64,000 bases of DNA from assembly GCA_002692725.1 (NCBI GenBank), contig NZLU01000034.1, forward strand, positions 1-64,000. The letters are read 5' to 3'. The DNA is from Ponticaulis sp. Lineage in GTDB: Bacteria > Pseudomonadota > Alphaproteobacteria > Caulobacterales > Hyphomonadaceae. A program made the position numbers and the translations under genes. Below are positions 1 to 9,349 of the stretch, piece after piece. Every line of letters starts with the position of its first letter. The stretch's first letter is position 1. The notes under the pieces were generated by a model that saw only the letters and a list, made by a program, of their open reading frames with translations, did not search any database and was not told where the DNA came from.

Positions 1-1295
1 CCGACGCTGGTATACTTAAAGCCGTGCTTGACCATGTCTGCCGGGCTGTAAATATTGCGCAGATCGACGACGACATTGCCTTTGAGGAGGGTTTTTGCCC
101 GCTCTATGTCGAGCGCACGGAACTGATCCCATTCGGTGATGATCACCATGGCATCCGCGCCTTCGAGCGCATGATACGGCCCGTCGCAGAAGTGAACATC
201 TGTCAGCATATTGCTGGCTTCTTCCATGCCTTCAGGGTCAAAGGCGCGAACGGTTGCGCCGGCTTCCTGAAGGGCGGGGATGATGTCGAGGCTTGGGGCA
301 TCGCGCATGTCATCGGTGTTCGGCTTGAAGGCGAGACCCAGCACGCCAATCGTCTTGCCCGCAACATCGCCGCCCATGGCCGCAATCACCTTGCCGGCCA
401 TGGCTTTCTTGCGGGCGGCATTCACCTCAACCACCGTGTCGACAATGCGCACCGGGCTGTCATGGTCATTGGCCGTCTTGGTGAGCGCGAGCGTATCTTT
501 CGGAAAGCAGGAGCCGCCATAGCCTGGGCCTGCATTGAGGAATTTCTTCCCGATCCGGTTATCAAGCCCGATCCCGCGCGAGACTTCCTGAACATTTGCG
601 CCGACCTTTTCACAGAGATCGGCAATCTCGTTGATGAAGGTGATCTTCACCGCAAGGAAGGCATTGGCCGCATATTTGATCAGTTCAGAGGTCCGCCGAT
701 TGGTGAACAGCATGGGCGTTTCATTGAGGAAGAGCGGGCGGTAAAGCTCCTTCATCACCTCAACGGCGCGATCATCATCCGTGCCCACCACAACCCGGTC
801 CGGACGCTTGAAATCGTCGATCGCGGCGCCTTCGCGCAGGAATTCGGGATTGGAGACGACGGCGAACTCATCAGAGCTTCGCTTTTTGGCGATAATGGCT
901 TCCACCTCATCGCCCGTGCCAACCGGCACGGTAGATTTGGTGACGACCACGGTATAGCCCGTCATGAGATCAGCGATCTCTTCAGCTGCGCCGTAGACAT
1001 AAGAGAGATCCGCATGGCCATCGCCGCGACGCGACGGTGTGCCGACTGCGATAAACACCGCATCGGCATTCTTGATGGCGTCAGTCGGATCGGTGGTGAA
1101 GAACAGCCGCTCGGCTTTGACATTCTGCTCGACCAGCTTGTCCAGCCCCGGCTCATAGATCGGCATGATCCCCTGTTCCAGCCGCTCAATCTTAGAGGCA
1201 TCCTTGTCGACACATGTCACCACATGGCCGAAATCTGCAAAACAGGCTCCCGATACCAAACCTACATAGCCTGTTCCGATCATCGTAACGCGCAT
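1..1295 (-). CDS. ugd: UDP-glucose 6-dehydrogenase (partial, runs off the window start)
   Basis: Oxidises UDP-glucose to UDP-glucuronate with two NAD+, supplying an acidic sugar for the neighbouring exopolysaccharide. The minus-strand reading starts at ATG 1293-1295 with an N-terminal Rossmann motif GTGYVGLVSG. It contains the catalytic-cysteine motif NAGPGYGGSCFPKD (Cys about residue 263) and a C-terminal UDP-binding domain. About 431 codons are visible with no stop. The last visible residues (MVKHGFKYTSV) resemble the usual family C-terminus, so only a few codons are missing. It is the last visible gene of the minus-strand polysaccharide run, 108 bases after the kinase gene. Identity is very likely from the motifs. 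Confidence 0.95.
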   Translation of the reverse strand, partial: MRVTMIGTGYVGLVSGACFADFGHVVTCVDKDASKIERLEQGIMPIYEPGLDKLVEQNVKAERLFFTTDPTDAIKNADAVFIAVGTPSRRGDGHADLSYVYGAAEEIADLMTGYTVVVTKSTVPVGTGDEVEAIIAKKRSSDEFAVVSNPEFLREGAAIDDFKRPDRVVVGTDDDRAVEVMKELYRPLFLNETPMLFTNRRTSELIKYAANAFLAVKITFINEIADLCEKVGANVQEVSRGIGLDNRIGKKFLNAGPGYGGSCFPKDTLALTKTANDHDSPVRIVDTVVEVNAARKKAMAGKVIAAMGGDVAGKTIGVLGLAFKPNTDDMRDAPSLDIIPALQEAGATVRAFDPEGMEEASNMLTDVHFCDGPYHALEGADAMVIITEWDQFRALDIERAKTLLKGNVVVDLRNIYSPADMVKHGFKYTSV

Positions 1296-1403
1296 AACTG
1301 ACCCCCAGTTTTACTCTACCCAAATGACTCCAGCGATATTTCAAACCTGGCGTAAACCCAGTGTCGAAATTAAAGATCTTTCTAGTCGCCAACTGCTTCC
1401 GAT

Positions 1404-3662
1404 TTAGTCGACATAGTACTTTCGGTAAGCGGAATAATGATCGTAATAATCGCCGTATCCTGAGCTGCTTCGTGCCAGGAAATTGACTTGTGTGAGTGCG
1501 CTGCCAACAGGCTTTGCGGTAAGCTTACGCAATATGTCATTCGCAGAAACAAGTGCGCTTTTCTTCGTCTTTCCCCATCTGGCCAAGAGTAAAACGCCGT
1601 CGCATTGATCAATGATAAGTCGCGTTTCTGAAACAGGAAGTATTGGTGGGGTGTCCAGGATGATAAGATCGAATTGCTTTCGCAATTCGTTCAGGAGCTT
1701 ATCAAATCCCGGTGCCGTGAAGACGTCCTTAGGTGAATTAGAGTTCGCAGTGAGCGGGATGACGTAGCAATTGGTTTGCTCATCTTTCATGAGAATATCA
1801 TCCAGTGTCGCATCACCATTAAGGAACTCTGTCAGACCTTTCGGCTCCGTGTCTCTCTTAGTGGAAAACGAAGCGGATTTGGTCAGAGTTTGGCGCCGCA
1901 AATCGCAGTCGAGAATGACAGTTTTCGACCCGGCAAGAGCAGAAACCCGGCCAAGGCATAAAACAGACGTTGTTTTGCCCTCACCGGGTAGTGCGGAAGC
2001 AATGGCCAGCACGGCACCGTCTTTGGCGTCTGTCGATAACAAGACGGCAGAGCGGATTGTTCTGTAACTTTCAGCGAAGCTCGAAAATGGTTTCTCGAGA
2101 ACATAATCCTGCGGGGGCGTTGCCTTTCCCAGAAGTTTGCGAAGTTTTCCGATGATGCCCGGATATAAGCGTGGAATCGAAGCCACAAATGGAATTCCGA
2201 TGGCTTGCTCAATTTTGGTGCCGGATTTAACACCCTGATCAAACACCTCGAGAGCCACAGCTAAAATCAGGCCAAGAGCCACGCCGAGCAGAAGGCCGGC
2301 TGCAAGATTGAGTTTTGTGTTCGGTGCGCTTTTGCCACCTCTGAGCGCTCGGGAAATCACGCGTGCATCTGCTTCAGCAAGTGACTCTTGTTCTCCGGTT
2401 TCTTTGAACCGGTTCAGGAATGACTCATATAATGTGCGATTGACTTCCGCATTGCGTTCCAGCTCTCTCAACCGAACAAGCGACTGATTGTTCTGAGCGA
2501 GTTCCCCGCGCAAAGAATTCAGGCTCGCCTCGAGAGAGCGAACCTTTTCTCGGGAGACCTGAACCTGTGTCTCAATACTCTGGACGATCCGGTCAATCTC
2601 GTTTTCCATCTGTTGCGCAAGATCCGCAGCTTCCCGGTCGACTTTAAGGATTTCCGGATGGAGTTCACCATAGCGTGTGGAGAGTTCTGCTTTCCTTTGA
2701 GCAACAGTGGATTGTCTCTGTTTTAATTCCTGAATAGCGCCTGAATTCATCACATCGCCAATCGTGTCGACCGATGCACCTCTACTCAGCATGTCCTCCA
2801 CGGATTGGAGGCGAGCTTCTGCCCCGCGTAGCTCCGCCCGTTCAATGACGACTTGTGCGTTGAGGTCCGAGATTTGTTGCTCGGTGAGAGAGGCACCGCG
2901 CGCGCTTAAAAGGCCGGATTGAGCGCGATAAAGCTCAACCGCAGCTTCTGAATTCTGAACATCTTCTCGTAATGTCGACAGTCGGTCGCTGAGCCAGTCA
3001 TTCGCGCGTGCCGTTGCATCAAACTTGGCCTCCAATTGTTCGAGCAGGTATTGCTCGGCAAACTGGTTGGCGACCAGAGCGGCACTGTCGGGGTTCTTGC
3101 TGGTGAACAGAATTTCAATAACATAAGTTGCTCCCACCCGTTGCACTTCGAGGCCGCCCAAGACAATCGAGGTGATACGTTCCAGTGCGCGATCCTCTGT
3201 TTCAGGTGGAGATTGTTGGGGCTGGCTTGTTTGTTGCGGCAGGAATGACTGGATCCATCCCGTGACTTGAGACCTGAGAGTATCAAGAAACGAGGGGGGG
3301 GGCGGGGTGCCATTAAATTCATCATTCTGCTGCAGTTGCAGCTCAGTGACGACCTTTTTGGCAAGCTCCCGGCTTTTGAGGAGTTCGACCTCCGAATTGA
3401 TCGCGGTGGCATCAGAAGAAACGCCAGCCAATACTTCTTCAATATTTGTGACATCCTTCCCCCGGACATCGATCATGACGCGGGCAGATGCGGTATAGAG
3501 AGGCGTTTGTTGAAAAGTGACGACTGCGACAAGCGTGAAGACGAGAAGAGCAGTGGCGAGAATTATCCCGATACGACGTTTGAGGATGCCGGTTGCTTGT
3601 TTTATGTCCAGGACTTCGTCGCGTTGAAGCACGGAGTTCGGCGTCGTCGAGTATTGATTCAT
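1404..3662 (-). CDS. Wzc/GumC-type exopolysaccharide co-polymerase with C-terminal BY-kinase
   Basis: An inner-membrane chain-length regulator and tyrosine autokinase for Wzy-dependent polysaccharide export. Positions below count from a TTG at 3684-3686; I prefer ATG 3660-3662, eight codons later, although neither has a strong ribosome site. A Wzz domain with a first membrane segment lies near residues 38-58, followed by a long periplasmic coiled coil (about 210-440) and a second membrane segment (about 459-480). The kinase has Walker A ALPGEGKTT (565-573), Walker A' VILDCDLRR (590-598) and Walker B LIILDTPP (674-681). The last 17 residues contain seven tyrosines, the usual autophosphorylation cluster. 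A run of nine C bases on the coding strand (3294-3302) encodes prolines near residue 130 and is a possible slippage site. The gene lies between the outer-membrane barrel gene and ugd. Confidence 0.93.
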   Translation of the reverse strand: MNQYSTTPNSVLQRDEVLDIKQATGILKRRIGIILATALLVFTLVAVVTFQQTPLYTASARVMIDVRGKDVTNIEEVLAGVSSDATAINSEVELLKSRELAKKVVTELQLQQNDEFNGTPPPPSFLDTLRSQVTGWIQSFLPQQTSQPQQSPPETEDRALERITSIVLGGLEVQRVGATYVIEILFTSKNPDSAALVANQFAEQYLLEQLEAKFDATARANDWLSDRLSTLREDVQNSEAAVELYRAQSGLLSARGASLTEQQISDLNAQVVIERAELRGAEARLQSVEDMLSRGASVDTIGDVMNSGAIQELKQRQSTVAQRKAELSTRYGELHPEILKVDREAADLAQQMENEIDRIVQSIETQVQVSREKVRSLEASLNSLRGELAQNNQSLVRLRELERNAEVNRTLYESFLNRFKETGEQESLAEADARVISRALRGGKSAPNTKLNLAAGLLLGVALGLILAVALEVFDQGVKSGTKIEQAIGIPFVASIPRLYPGIIGKLRKLLGKATPPQDYVLEKPFSSFAESYRTIRSAVLLSTDAKDGAVLAIASALPGEGKTTSVLCLGRVSALAGSKTVILDCDLRRQTLTKSASFSTKRDTEPKGLTEFLNGDATLDDILMKDEQTNCYVIPLTANSNSPKDVFTAPGFDKLLNELRKQFDLIILDTPPILPVSETRLIIDQCDGVLLLARWGKTKKSALVSANDILRKLTAKPVGSALTQVNFLARSSSGYGDYYDHYSAYRKYYVD

Positions 3663-3696
3663 TTTATAACACTTTACTGAAACCAAAGACGAAGAC

Positions 3697-4950
3697 CTAA
3701 CGTCTCAGTGTAACTCCAAAAGTAATTCGGTTATCGACGAAATCTGGTTGGGATTGCAGGCCGCTCGAATTCAACTCACTGGAGGAGAGATTAAGGTTGA
3801 GCGCGACGGAGCGATTCAAAAGATAAGTGCCTCCGAAGGATAAGGAGGTTCGGCTATCGCTTCGATCTATATTCTGAAAGCTTGAATCAGCGACGCTTGC
3901 GGAAGCTCTGAGGAGCAAATTTCTCAAAAGCTCATGATCAATCCGGGCTTCAAATTGCTCTGAGGTGGCAGACGTTCCTCCCGAAAGCGAAGAGGCCCGC
4001 GTTGTTCGTGAGGCAGAAAACGTCGCAGTCGTGATGGGCGACAAAAACCATTCCACATTTGCATCGACGTTCAGACCTGATGATACGGCCAGGCTTGAAT
4101 CATCTGGAGAATTCTCAAAGTATCCGAGCGCGATGAGCCCGCGAACAAGTTCGGACAGATCAAAATCGACACCGCCATCAAATTTGAATTGTTGCTGATC
4201 CCGGTCGACGCCCAGATTACTGTCATAGGAGACATTGACGGTTTCGACCCGGATCAGAAATGAGGTGTCCGGTGATAGCGCATAGTCCGCTCTGGCCTGC
4301 ACTGTCGTATCCGAGCGGTCTCTATTGTCCTGGTCCACTACAAGACCCGTATCGGTAAGTCCGTCTTCAAAGTCGAAATTGTCAGATCTGACGAACCCCT
4401 GAAACCTGACTTGCGATCTTACATACGCGCCCCCGATCTCGCCACTAACGATCGAATACTCGATAGGTTCGGTTGTTGACGCAGCGAAACGACTTGCTCC
4501 CCGTTCTTCTGTGCCATCGAAATACTCGGCACGAAAGTATGAGCTTGCGCCTTGTGTAATATCCAATCCGCCGCCTACAGAGGCTATGAAATCCGTCGAA
4601 TCTTCGCCGTCAGACTCGGCGTAAAATCGGCTGACAATTCCAACGCTTCCACCAAGACTATGCCGTCCCCAGTCAGATGACAGCGAAACATTGGGAGAAA
4701 TGCGTGTAATTAAGTCTGATTGCTTATTTGATTGCGTCGCAAGAACGTTGTCACTGTATACGACAGATGCGCCAAGACTCGGCCGCAAATCCCAGCTGCC
4801 GAGGCGAACGCCCTGACTATCATACTCCGGTCTTGGACGCTCCAGAACGCTTACATTCTGATCGCGACTGAACATGTCGTTTTGGGCATGAGCCGAAGCA
4901 GACAGGCAAAGCATTAGCCCAATCGGAGCCGACAAATCTCTTATACGCAT
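3697..4950 (-). CDS. Outer-membrane beta-barrel protein (putative beta-barrel porin 2 family), exopolysaccharide-linked
   Basis: Predicted outer-membrane barrel that probably forms the secretion pore for the polysaccharide. It has a Sec signal peptide ending in SASAHA, then alternating aromatic/polar beta strands to the C-terminus, which ends in a typical barrel terminal strand (NRITFGVTLRR). The motif GSWDLRPSLGASVVYSDNV near residue 52 is typical of the BBP2-like family in polysaccharide clusters. ATG 4948-4950 follows a GAGG ribosome site; a GTG two codons upstream is the alternative. It sits 34 bases before the kinase gene. The family call rests on sequence character. The pore role is inferred from the neighbouring export protein being too short to span the outer membrane. 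Confidence 0.8.
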   Translation of the reverse strand: MRIRDLSAPIGLMLCLSASAHAQNDMFSRDQNVSVLERPRPEYDSQGVRLGSWDLRPSLGASVVYSDNVLATQSNKQSDLITRISPNVSLSSDWGRHSLGGSVGIVSRFYAESDGEDSTDFIASVGGGLDITQGASSYFRAEYFDGTEERGASRFAASTTEPIEYSIVSGEIGGAYVRSQVRFQGFVRSDNFDFEDGLTDTGLVVDQDNRDRSDTTVQARADYALSPDTSFLIRVETVNVSYDSNLGVDRDQQQFKFDGGVDFDLSELVRGLIALGYFENSPDDSSLAVSSGLNVDANVEWFLSPITTATFSASRTTRASSLSGGTSATSEQFEARIDHELLRNLLLRASASVADSSFQNIDRSDSRTSLSFGGTYLLNRSVALNLNLSSSELNSSGLQSQPDFVDNRITFGVTLRR

Positions 4951-4996
4951 CCCCACCTCGCGTCACTAAGTCTTTAACTGTGTCCTGTAACCAGCC

Positions 4997-5455
4997 TTAA
5001 TAGTCGGCTCCGTCAGTAGATACCAAGGGTGAAGCTTCTGCAAAAGCATCACCCGGGCCTGGAATCCCACCAATTCCACTATCAATGATATCGGCGACAT
5101 TGGCGGCGGCTTCTGCTAGAATGGCATTGGTATCCAGCTGCAAGACCTCGAGCGCTGCCAATTGTACAGCTTCGTCGAATTCGCTTTCCTGAAGCACGCG
5201 GACGATCTCAGCTTCAATTGTCAGGAGATCCGCATCCTCATCTAGTTCGGCCACCGCGGCGCGAATGTCTGATACCAGAGCATCAACGGATTCTTCAAAC
5301 GTCAACTCAGACTCTGTGCCTTCTTCGGAAGCTGAAAGCGGAGCGCCTGTACTCGGTTCGGATTGCGCGAAAGCGTTGCCCGCCGGGCCAGCGAGAAAGC
5401 TAACCGCGGCTGCCGCAAGCAGCTTAACCTTAAAATGATGGTATTCGCCGAGCAT
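4997..5455 (-). CDS. Acidic secreted protein of the exopolysaccharide locus, function unknown
   Basis: A 152-residue protein with a Sec signal peptide (hydrophobic stretch LLAAAAVSFLAGPAGNAFA, cleavage after FAQ or AFA). The mature chain is strongly acidic and alanine-rich with long predicted helices, and no catalytic motif is seen. ATG 5453-5455 is preceded by GGGAG about nine bases upstream. It lies between the export lipoprotein and the barrel genes on the same strand, so it is probably co-transcribed with polysaccharide export. Regular hydrophobic spacing suggests a helical bundle. I do not recognise the family, and a periplasmic accessory role is only inferred from position. Confidence 0.65.
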   Translation of the reverse strand: MLGEYHHFKVKLLAAAAVSFLAGPAGNAFAQSEPSTGAPLSASEEGTESELTFEESVDALVSDIRAAVAELDEDADLLTIEAEIVRVLQESEFDEAVQLAALEVLQLDTNAILAEAAANVADIIDSGIGGIPGPGDAFAEASPLVSTDGADY

Positions 5456-5684
5456 AATCTGATCTCCCAGACTTCAATCTGGGATACCTAAAGCATAATA
5501 TGTGTTCTATTCCCACCTATTTCTGCTGCTTTGCAGCAACAAATCTCACCTGATCAACCAGACGGCAGTAACAGCAAGAATTCGAGGCGACGGGGAGATG
5601 TCAGCTCACGCCATGAAATGGTTTGAAGCTATGAATGCTGGCGGTGTCTAACGCCCGTGATGCCCAAGAAATTCCCTTTGGCAG

Positions 5685-6260
5685 TTAGAACAAGCGCTGA
5701 GGGACACGAATGGTGTCGCCCGGACGCACTTTTGTGGAGGGGGTGAGCTCAACTCGAACTTCTGCGTCACCATCCATTCGCTTGATATAGACGATGTTGC
5801 GGTTTGCCCGGTAGGTATACCCGCCCGCAGTCGCAATGGCGTTCATAACCGTCAATCCGCCCGCATAAGGATATTCACCGGAACCGGAAACTTCGCCCAA
5901 AATGTAATAGGGACGATAATTGAGGACCTCAGTGCTCACGCGTGGGTCGTTCAGATACCCTTCACGCAGCGCGGCTTCGATACTTGCCTGAAATTCGCGC
6001 TCGGTTTTTCCCGCAGCCCTGATTTCTCCAACGAGTGGGAGAGAAATATTGCCGGTCGGATTGATCAGAAACTCGCCCGATAAATTCTCTTCTCCGAACA
6101 CCAGCACGCGCAGCCTGTCCCCGGTGCCCAGGACATATTCGAAATCAGCGGCATCAGTCGATGTTTCCACGGCTTCCGAGCTGGTGGCTGCTGTCCCGGC
6201 GGTCTCACACCCTGCGACCAGCAAAAACATGCCCACGATTACAAGCCAGAAATTTTTCAT
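5685..6260 (-). CDS. Polysaccharide export (OPX/Wza-like) lipoprotein, short form
   Basis: A periplasmic export lipoprotein for exopolysaccharide, 191 residues from ATG 6258-6260. GGAG lies about nine bases upstream, which decides this start over one eight codons earlier. The signal peptide ends in lipobox LLVAGC. Then come a Poly_export domain (YVLGTGDRLRVLVFGEENLS; LINPTGNISLPLVGEI) and one SLBB-like segment (YYILGEVSGSGEYPYAGGLT), ending in VRPGDTIRVPQRLF. It lacks the extra SLBB domains and the C-terminal amphipathic helix that let full-length Wza span the outer membrane. This fits the OPX class that works with a separate barrel, here the product of 3697-4950. It is probably first in the minus-strand operon. 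Confidence 0.9.
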   Translation of the reverse strand: MKNFWLVIVGMFLLVAGCETAGTAATSSEAVETSTDAADFEYVLGTGDRLRVLVFGEENLSGEFLINPTGNISLPLVGEIRAAGKTEREFQASIEAALREGYLNDPRVSTEVLNYRPYYILGEVSGSGEYPYAGGLTVMNAIATAGGYTYRANRNIVYIKRMDGDAEVRVELTPSTKVRPGDTIRVPQRLF

Positions 6261-6505
6261 CAAGACATCTCCGAAGCGCACCAAGGCATATAAGTGTTGC
6301 AGGTCGACATATCTGAAAATTCATAATTGGCTCTTTTTCGATTATCAATGGGATACAACCAAACCAGCTCTAAAATTGCAGAATGCCAAAAATCGATCCA
6401 GCTGCTTCTGTCAACAAACACGGATTGCAGCTTTTGAGCGAATGTGTACCTATGGTAGGCATTGTGATCAGGAAATGATAATCGGTAGAGTCCCGGCCTT
6501 AGCTT

Positions 6506-7834
6506 ATGTCAAATGAAATTTCCGGTCAGTCGGGCAGGTTTCAGATCCCTGCCATCGGGTCACTTCTGGTTTTGGCTGCTTCAGCTCTGATGTTTGGCGG
6601 TGACAACACGTCCTCGTCATTGCTGGTCTCGTTCTGTGTCCTGCTGATTTTTGCCGTGAGCATGCTGCGACATCCGGCATTGAAGCTGGAACCTTGGCAT
6701 CTCCCGATCATTTTTGGCTTTTCAGTCTTCTCGATATACCATTTCTTTGCAGGCAATATGGCGGATGCCGAGCATGAGTATCTTATGCTCATTGCGGCTG
6801 CGGGGGTGTTTTGGATCGGCCGAACCGCCGCGAAATCCAAACGACGGTTTTTCAAAGTGGCAAGATACATCGCCGTCTACGCATTACTGTATTCTGGCGC
6901 AGCGTTTTTTCAGCATTTTCTGATGCCGGACACGGTTTTGGGATTAGAGAAACCTTATCACCATTTAAGGCTGACCGGATCTTTTCTATCCGCGAACACG
7001 GCTGCAAGCTATTTCGCAATTCTCTCTCTCTTTTTGTTCGCACGGATCCTGCAAAACCTGTCCAAATCTTCCAGATATTATCAGGATGTGCAGGGCAGCG
7101 GGTTTCGGACTGTGCTCGTCCAGCCCGTTACTTTGTCTGCACTCATCTTTGCACTGACCTGCCTCTTTCTGACTGGCTCCCGCGCGGGCATTGCGTCTGG
7201 CGTGGCAGGTCTCAGCGTTGTCTTTGCGGGGTATTTGATTGCCGGTATCAAAAGTCAACAGATGGGATCTGGATGGGGTAAATTCCTGATCGTCTCAGGT
7301 CTGATGGCTGTTGGTATGATGCTCTTCGTCTGGATCTTGTCTGGCGGTGTCGTTCAAAGCCGAGTTTTCGACTTCGAAACGGATTTGGACCAGCGGATCT
7401 CATTTTTCGGAACGGCCTGGGAGGCAGGTCAGCAGTATCCGTTTTTTGGGGCAGGATTGGATAATTGGCAGGACGCCCGGTTTGAGAGTTCGGGGCTTCA
7501 GACCAACGCGAGCATTGTTGAAAATAATGCGGTTCATAACCTTTACATCCAATGGTTCGTGCAGGGAGGTTGGGTTGGTCTGACGGGAATGATCAGTCTC
7601 GTGGTCGCCGTTGCGCTCCGGGCCTGGTTTTCGGACCAGCACACGATCTGGAAGGCTTTCGCATTCGGGGTTCTGACTGTTGTTTTACTTCACGGACTTT
7701 TTGATTATGCGATGGAGATTCCGGCCTTCTTCCTCTTGGTTGCATTCCTTCTGGGGCTGACCACAACCGAGGCGGGACCTGCAGGCCGCCAGCGCGATGC
7801 AGAGCGTGATCTAACGGACAAGCATTCGACCTGA
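6506..7834 (+). CDS. O-antigen ligase / Wzy-like polymerase family membrane protein
   Basis: A polytopic inner-membrane protein (442 residues, roughly 10-12 hydrophobic segments) of the Wzy_C/O-antigen ligase family. The signature TGSRAG is at residues 223-228 in a cytoplasm-near segment. A large periplasmic loop holds the conserved-histidine region NNAVHNLYIQWFVQGGWVG (His344). In this context it most likely polymerises or transfers lipid-linked exopolysaccharide repeat units. It is transcribed divergently from the export lipoprotein across a 245-base intergenic region, which must hold promoters for both directions. Polymerase and ligase activities cannot be told apart from sequence alone. 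Confidence 0.88.
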   Translation: MSNEISGQSGRFQIPAIGSLLVLAASALMFGGDNTSSSLLVSFCVLLIFAVSMLRHPALKLEPWHLPIIFGFSVFSIYHFFAGNMADAEHEYLMLIAAAGVFWIGRTAAKSKRRFFKVARYIAVYALLYSGAAFFQHFLMPDTVLGLEKPYHHLRLTGSFLSANTAASYFAILSLFLFARILQNLSKSSRYYQDVQGSGFRTVLVQPVTLSALIFALTCLFLTGSRAGIASGVAGLSVVFAGYLIAGIKSQQMGSGWGKFLIVSGLMAVGMMLFVWILSGGVVQSRVFDFETDLDQRISFFGTAWEAGQQYPFFGAGLDNWQDARFESSGLQTNASIVENNAVHNLYIQWFVQGGWVGLTGMISLVVAVALRAWFSDQHTIWKAFAFGVLTVVLLHGLFDYAMEIPAFFLLVAFLLGLTTTEAGPAGRQRDAERDLTDKHST

Positions 7835-8005
7835 ATTTTGGGCGGGCTGCATAATTTTTTGTCATATGTATTTGTATGACTAAACAACTAAAAGAATATC
7901 ATAAAATCTACATAAGCATCTAACCATACTTGATGTAAGAGATCTTCTAAACTACCATGAGTTGGAGGGGCCGCTTTCTGTAGCGTATTTTTGGGCGGGG
8001 AGAGC

Positions 8006-8710
8006 ATGTTGAAATTCGAAACGCATTCCAGCGCTCGGAGTAATGGCGGGCATGCTGGCGGAGTGACTGCTCGGGTGAGTGCAGACAAACACAAAAGTGT
8101 TCGCAGCATAACGAAGCGCGGTTTCGACATATTGAGTATGACTGGGCTTTTGATCTTCTTGTCGCCGCTACTGCTCGTGATTGCAGTTCTGATCAAAATG
8201 CAGGATGGCGGCAGCATTCTACACAAACAGAAGCGCGTCGGTCGCGATGGAAAAGAATTCACGTTTCTCAAATTTCGCTCAATGGTCGAAGATGCTGAAG
8301 CGAAACTCAAAGAGCTGATAAAGACGGATCCGGACGTAGCGGCGGAATGGGGGCAGTATCAAAAACTGAAGGTGGATCCCCGGATCACACCAGTGGGACG
8401 CTTTTTGCGCCGCTCCAGTCTCGATGAGCTTCCGCAATTGTTCAATATTTTGCGGGGCGACATGTCGCTGGTCGGGCCGCGTCCAATCATGATCAGCCAG
8501 ATCGACGATTATGGTGTGGGCCTTTATTACTACCATCAGGTACGGCCTGGCCTCACTGGTCTTTGGCAGGTGAGCGGTCGGAACGAAGTGTCATTTCAGC
8601 AACGTGTAAAATTCGACCAAGAATATGTTCAGAATTGGTCACTTATGTCAGATGTTAGCATCTGTTTACGGACCGTGCCGGCAGTTTTGTGTTCCTCAGG
8701 GGCATTCTGA
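8006..8710 (+). CDS. Undecaprenyl-phosphate sugar phosphotransferase (initiating glycosyltransferase)
   Basis: Transfers a sugar-1-phosphate from a nucleotide sugar to undecaprenyl phosphate, the first step of repeat-unit assembly. The 234-residue protein has one N-terminal hydrophobic re-entrant helix (about residues 43-64) and then the bacterial sugar transferase core: KRVGRDGKEFTFLKFRSM, DELPQLFNILRGDMSLVGPRP and VRPGLTGLWQVSGRNE. ATG 8006 is preceded by GGCGGGGAG. A TTG five codons upstream is a weaker alternative. It is a short PssY/HfsE/ExoY-type enzyme without the extra N-terminal membrane bundle of WbaP. It lies downstream of the ligase-like gene after a 171-base AT-rich gap that could carry a second promoter. 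Confidence 0.93.
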   Translation: MLKFETHSSARSNGGHAGGVTARVSADKHKSVRSITKRGFDILSMTGLLIFLSPLLLVIAVLIKMQDGGSILHKQKRVGRDGKEFTFLKFRSMVEDAEAKLKELIKTDPDVAAEWGQYQKLKVDPRITPVGRFLRRSSLDELPQLFNILRGDMSLVGPRPIMISQIDDYGVGLYYYHQVRPGLTGLWQVSGRNEVSFQQRVKFDQEYVQNWSLMSDVSICLRTVPAVLCSSGAF

Positions 8711-8749
8711 TCTGATATCACGTCGATATCAGCAGTTTGGATACCGCAC

Positions 8750-9328
8750 GTGAGATTTAGATTAATCAACGGATTTCTTGTCAGTCTGTTGGCGTTCTTC
8801 GCCGCGATCTTGCTTATTGATGAAATGGAGACGCAACGGCTCAAATCGGACCCTTCGATTGGCGTTAGCGCTGCGCAGCCCATTCTCGGCTTCCTATCGG
8901 CCGAGCGATTGGATGTGTTGGCAGATGCTCACCTTCAGACAAAGCCGCCTCAATATGAGTTAAGTAAAGATGCCTCATCACGCTCGGTGGAAAAAAATGA
9001 TCGTCGCATATCCAACTGGACTAGACTTGCATTTTTGGAAACGGTTTCGGCAGGTGTCCTCAACGATCAAGCGGCTGAAGCGCTCAGACGTTCTTACGCA
9101 CTATCGCCCTATGGCGAGGTCGAGCTCATGAAATGGCGATTGAATTTTGCCAATGCGTATTGGGACCAACTGCCTTTGGATTTAAGGCTGATGTCCCTGC
9201 GCCAGATCGAGGCACTCTACCTATTTGATCTACATCAGCGTGCCTGGTTGATCAGAGACTTTAAACCTCTGGTCCCGCTTCTTGCATCTGAAATACAAAA
9301 GTGCCGGACCAAATACCCGGACCTCTGA
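8750..9328 (+). CDS. Small membrane-anchored hypothetical protein of the exopolysaccharide locus
   Basis: A 192-residue protein starting at GTG 8750. One N-terminal hydrophobic helix (residues 5-23, LINGFLVSLLAFFAAILLI) anchors it or acts as a signal. The rest is helical and resembles tetratricopeptide-type bundles (AAEALRRSYALSPYGEVELMKWRLNFANAYWD). No catalytic motif is visible. It lies 39 bases after the sugar transferase on the same strand, so it is likely part of that transcript. I do not recognise the family. A periplasmic scaffold role in polysaccharide assembly is inferred only from context. Confidence 0.6.
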   Translation: MRFRLINGFLVSLLAFFAAILLIDEMETQRLKSDPSIGVSAAQPILGFLSAERLDVLADAHLQTKPPQYELSKDASSRSVEKNDRRISNWTRLAFLETVSAGVLNDQAAEALRRSYALSPYGEVELMKWRLNFANAYWDQLPLDLRLMSLRQIEALYLFDLHQRAWLIRDFKPLVPLLASEIQKCRTKYPDL

Positions 9329-9349
9329 TGTCTTGAGACTTTTCGGGAT

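Noticed and set aside
24-1301. Long plus-strand open frame (425 codons)
   Set aside because: It is antisense to UDP-glucose dehydrogenase, whose minus-strand reading has all family motifs. The plus product is His/Ile-rich with no domain.
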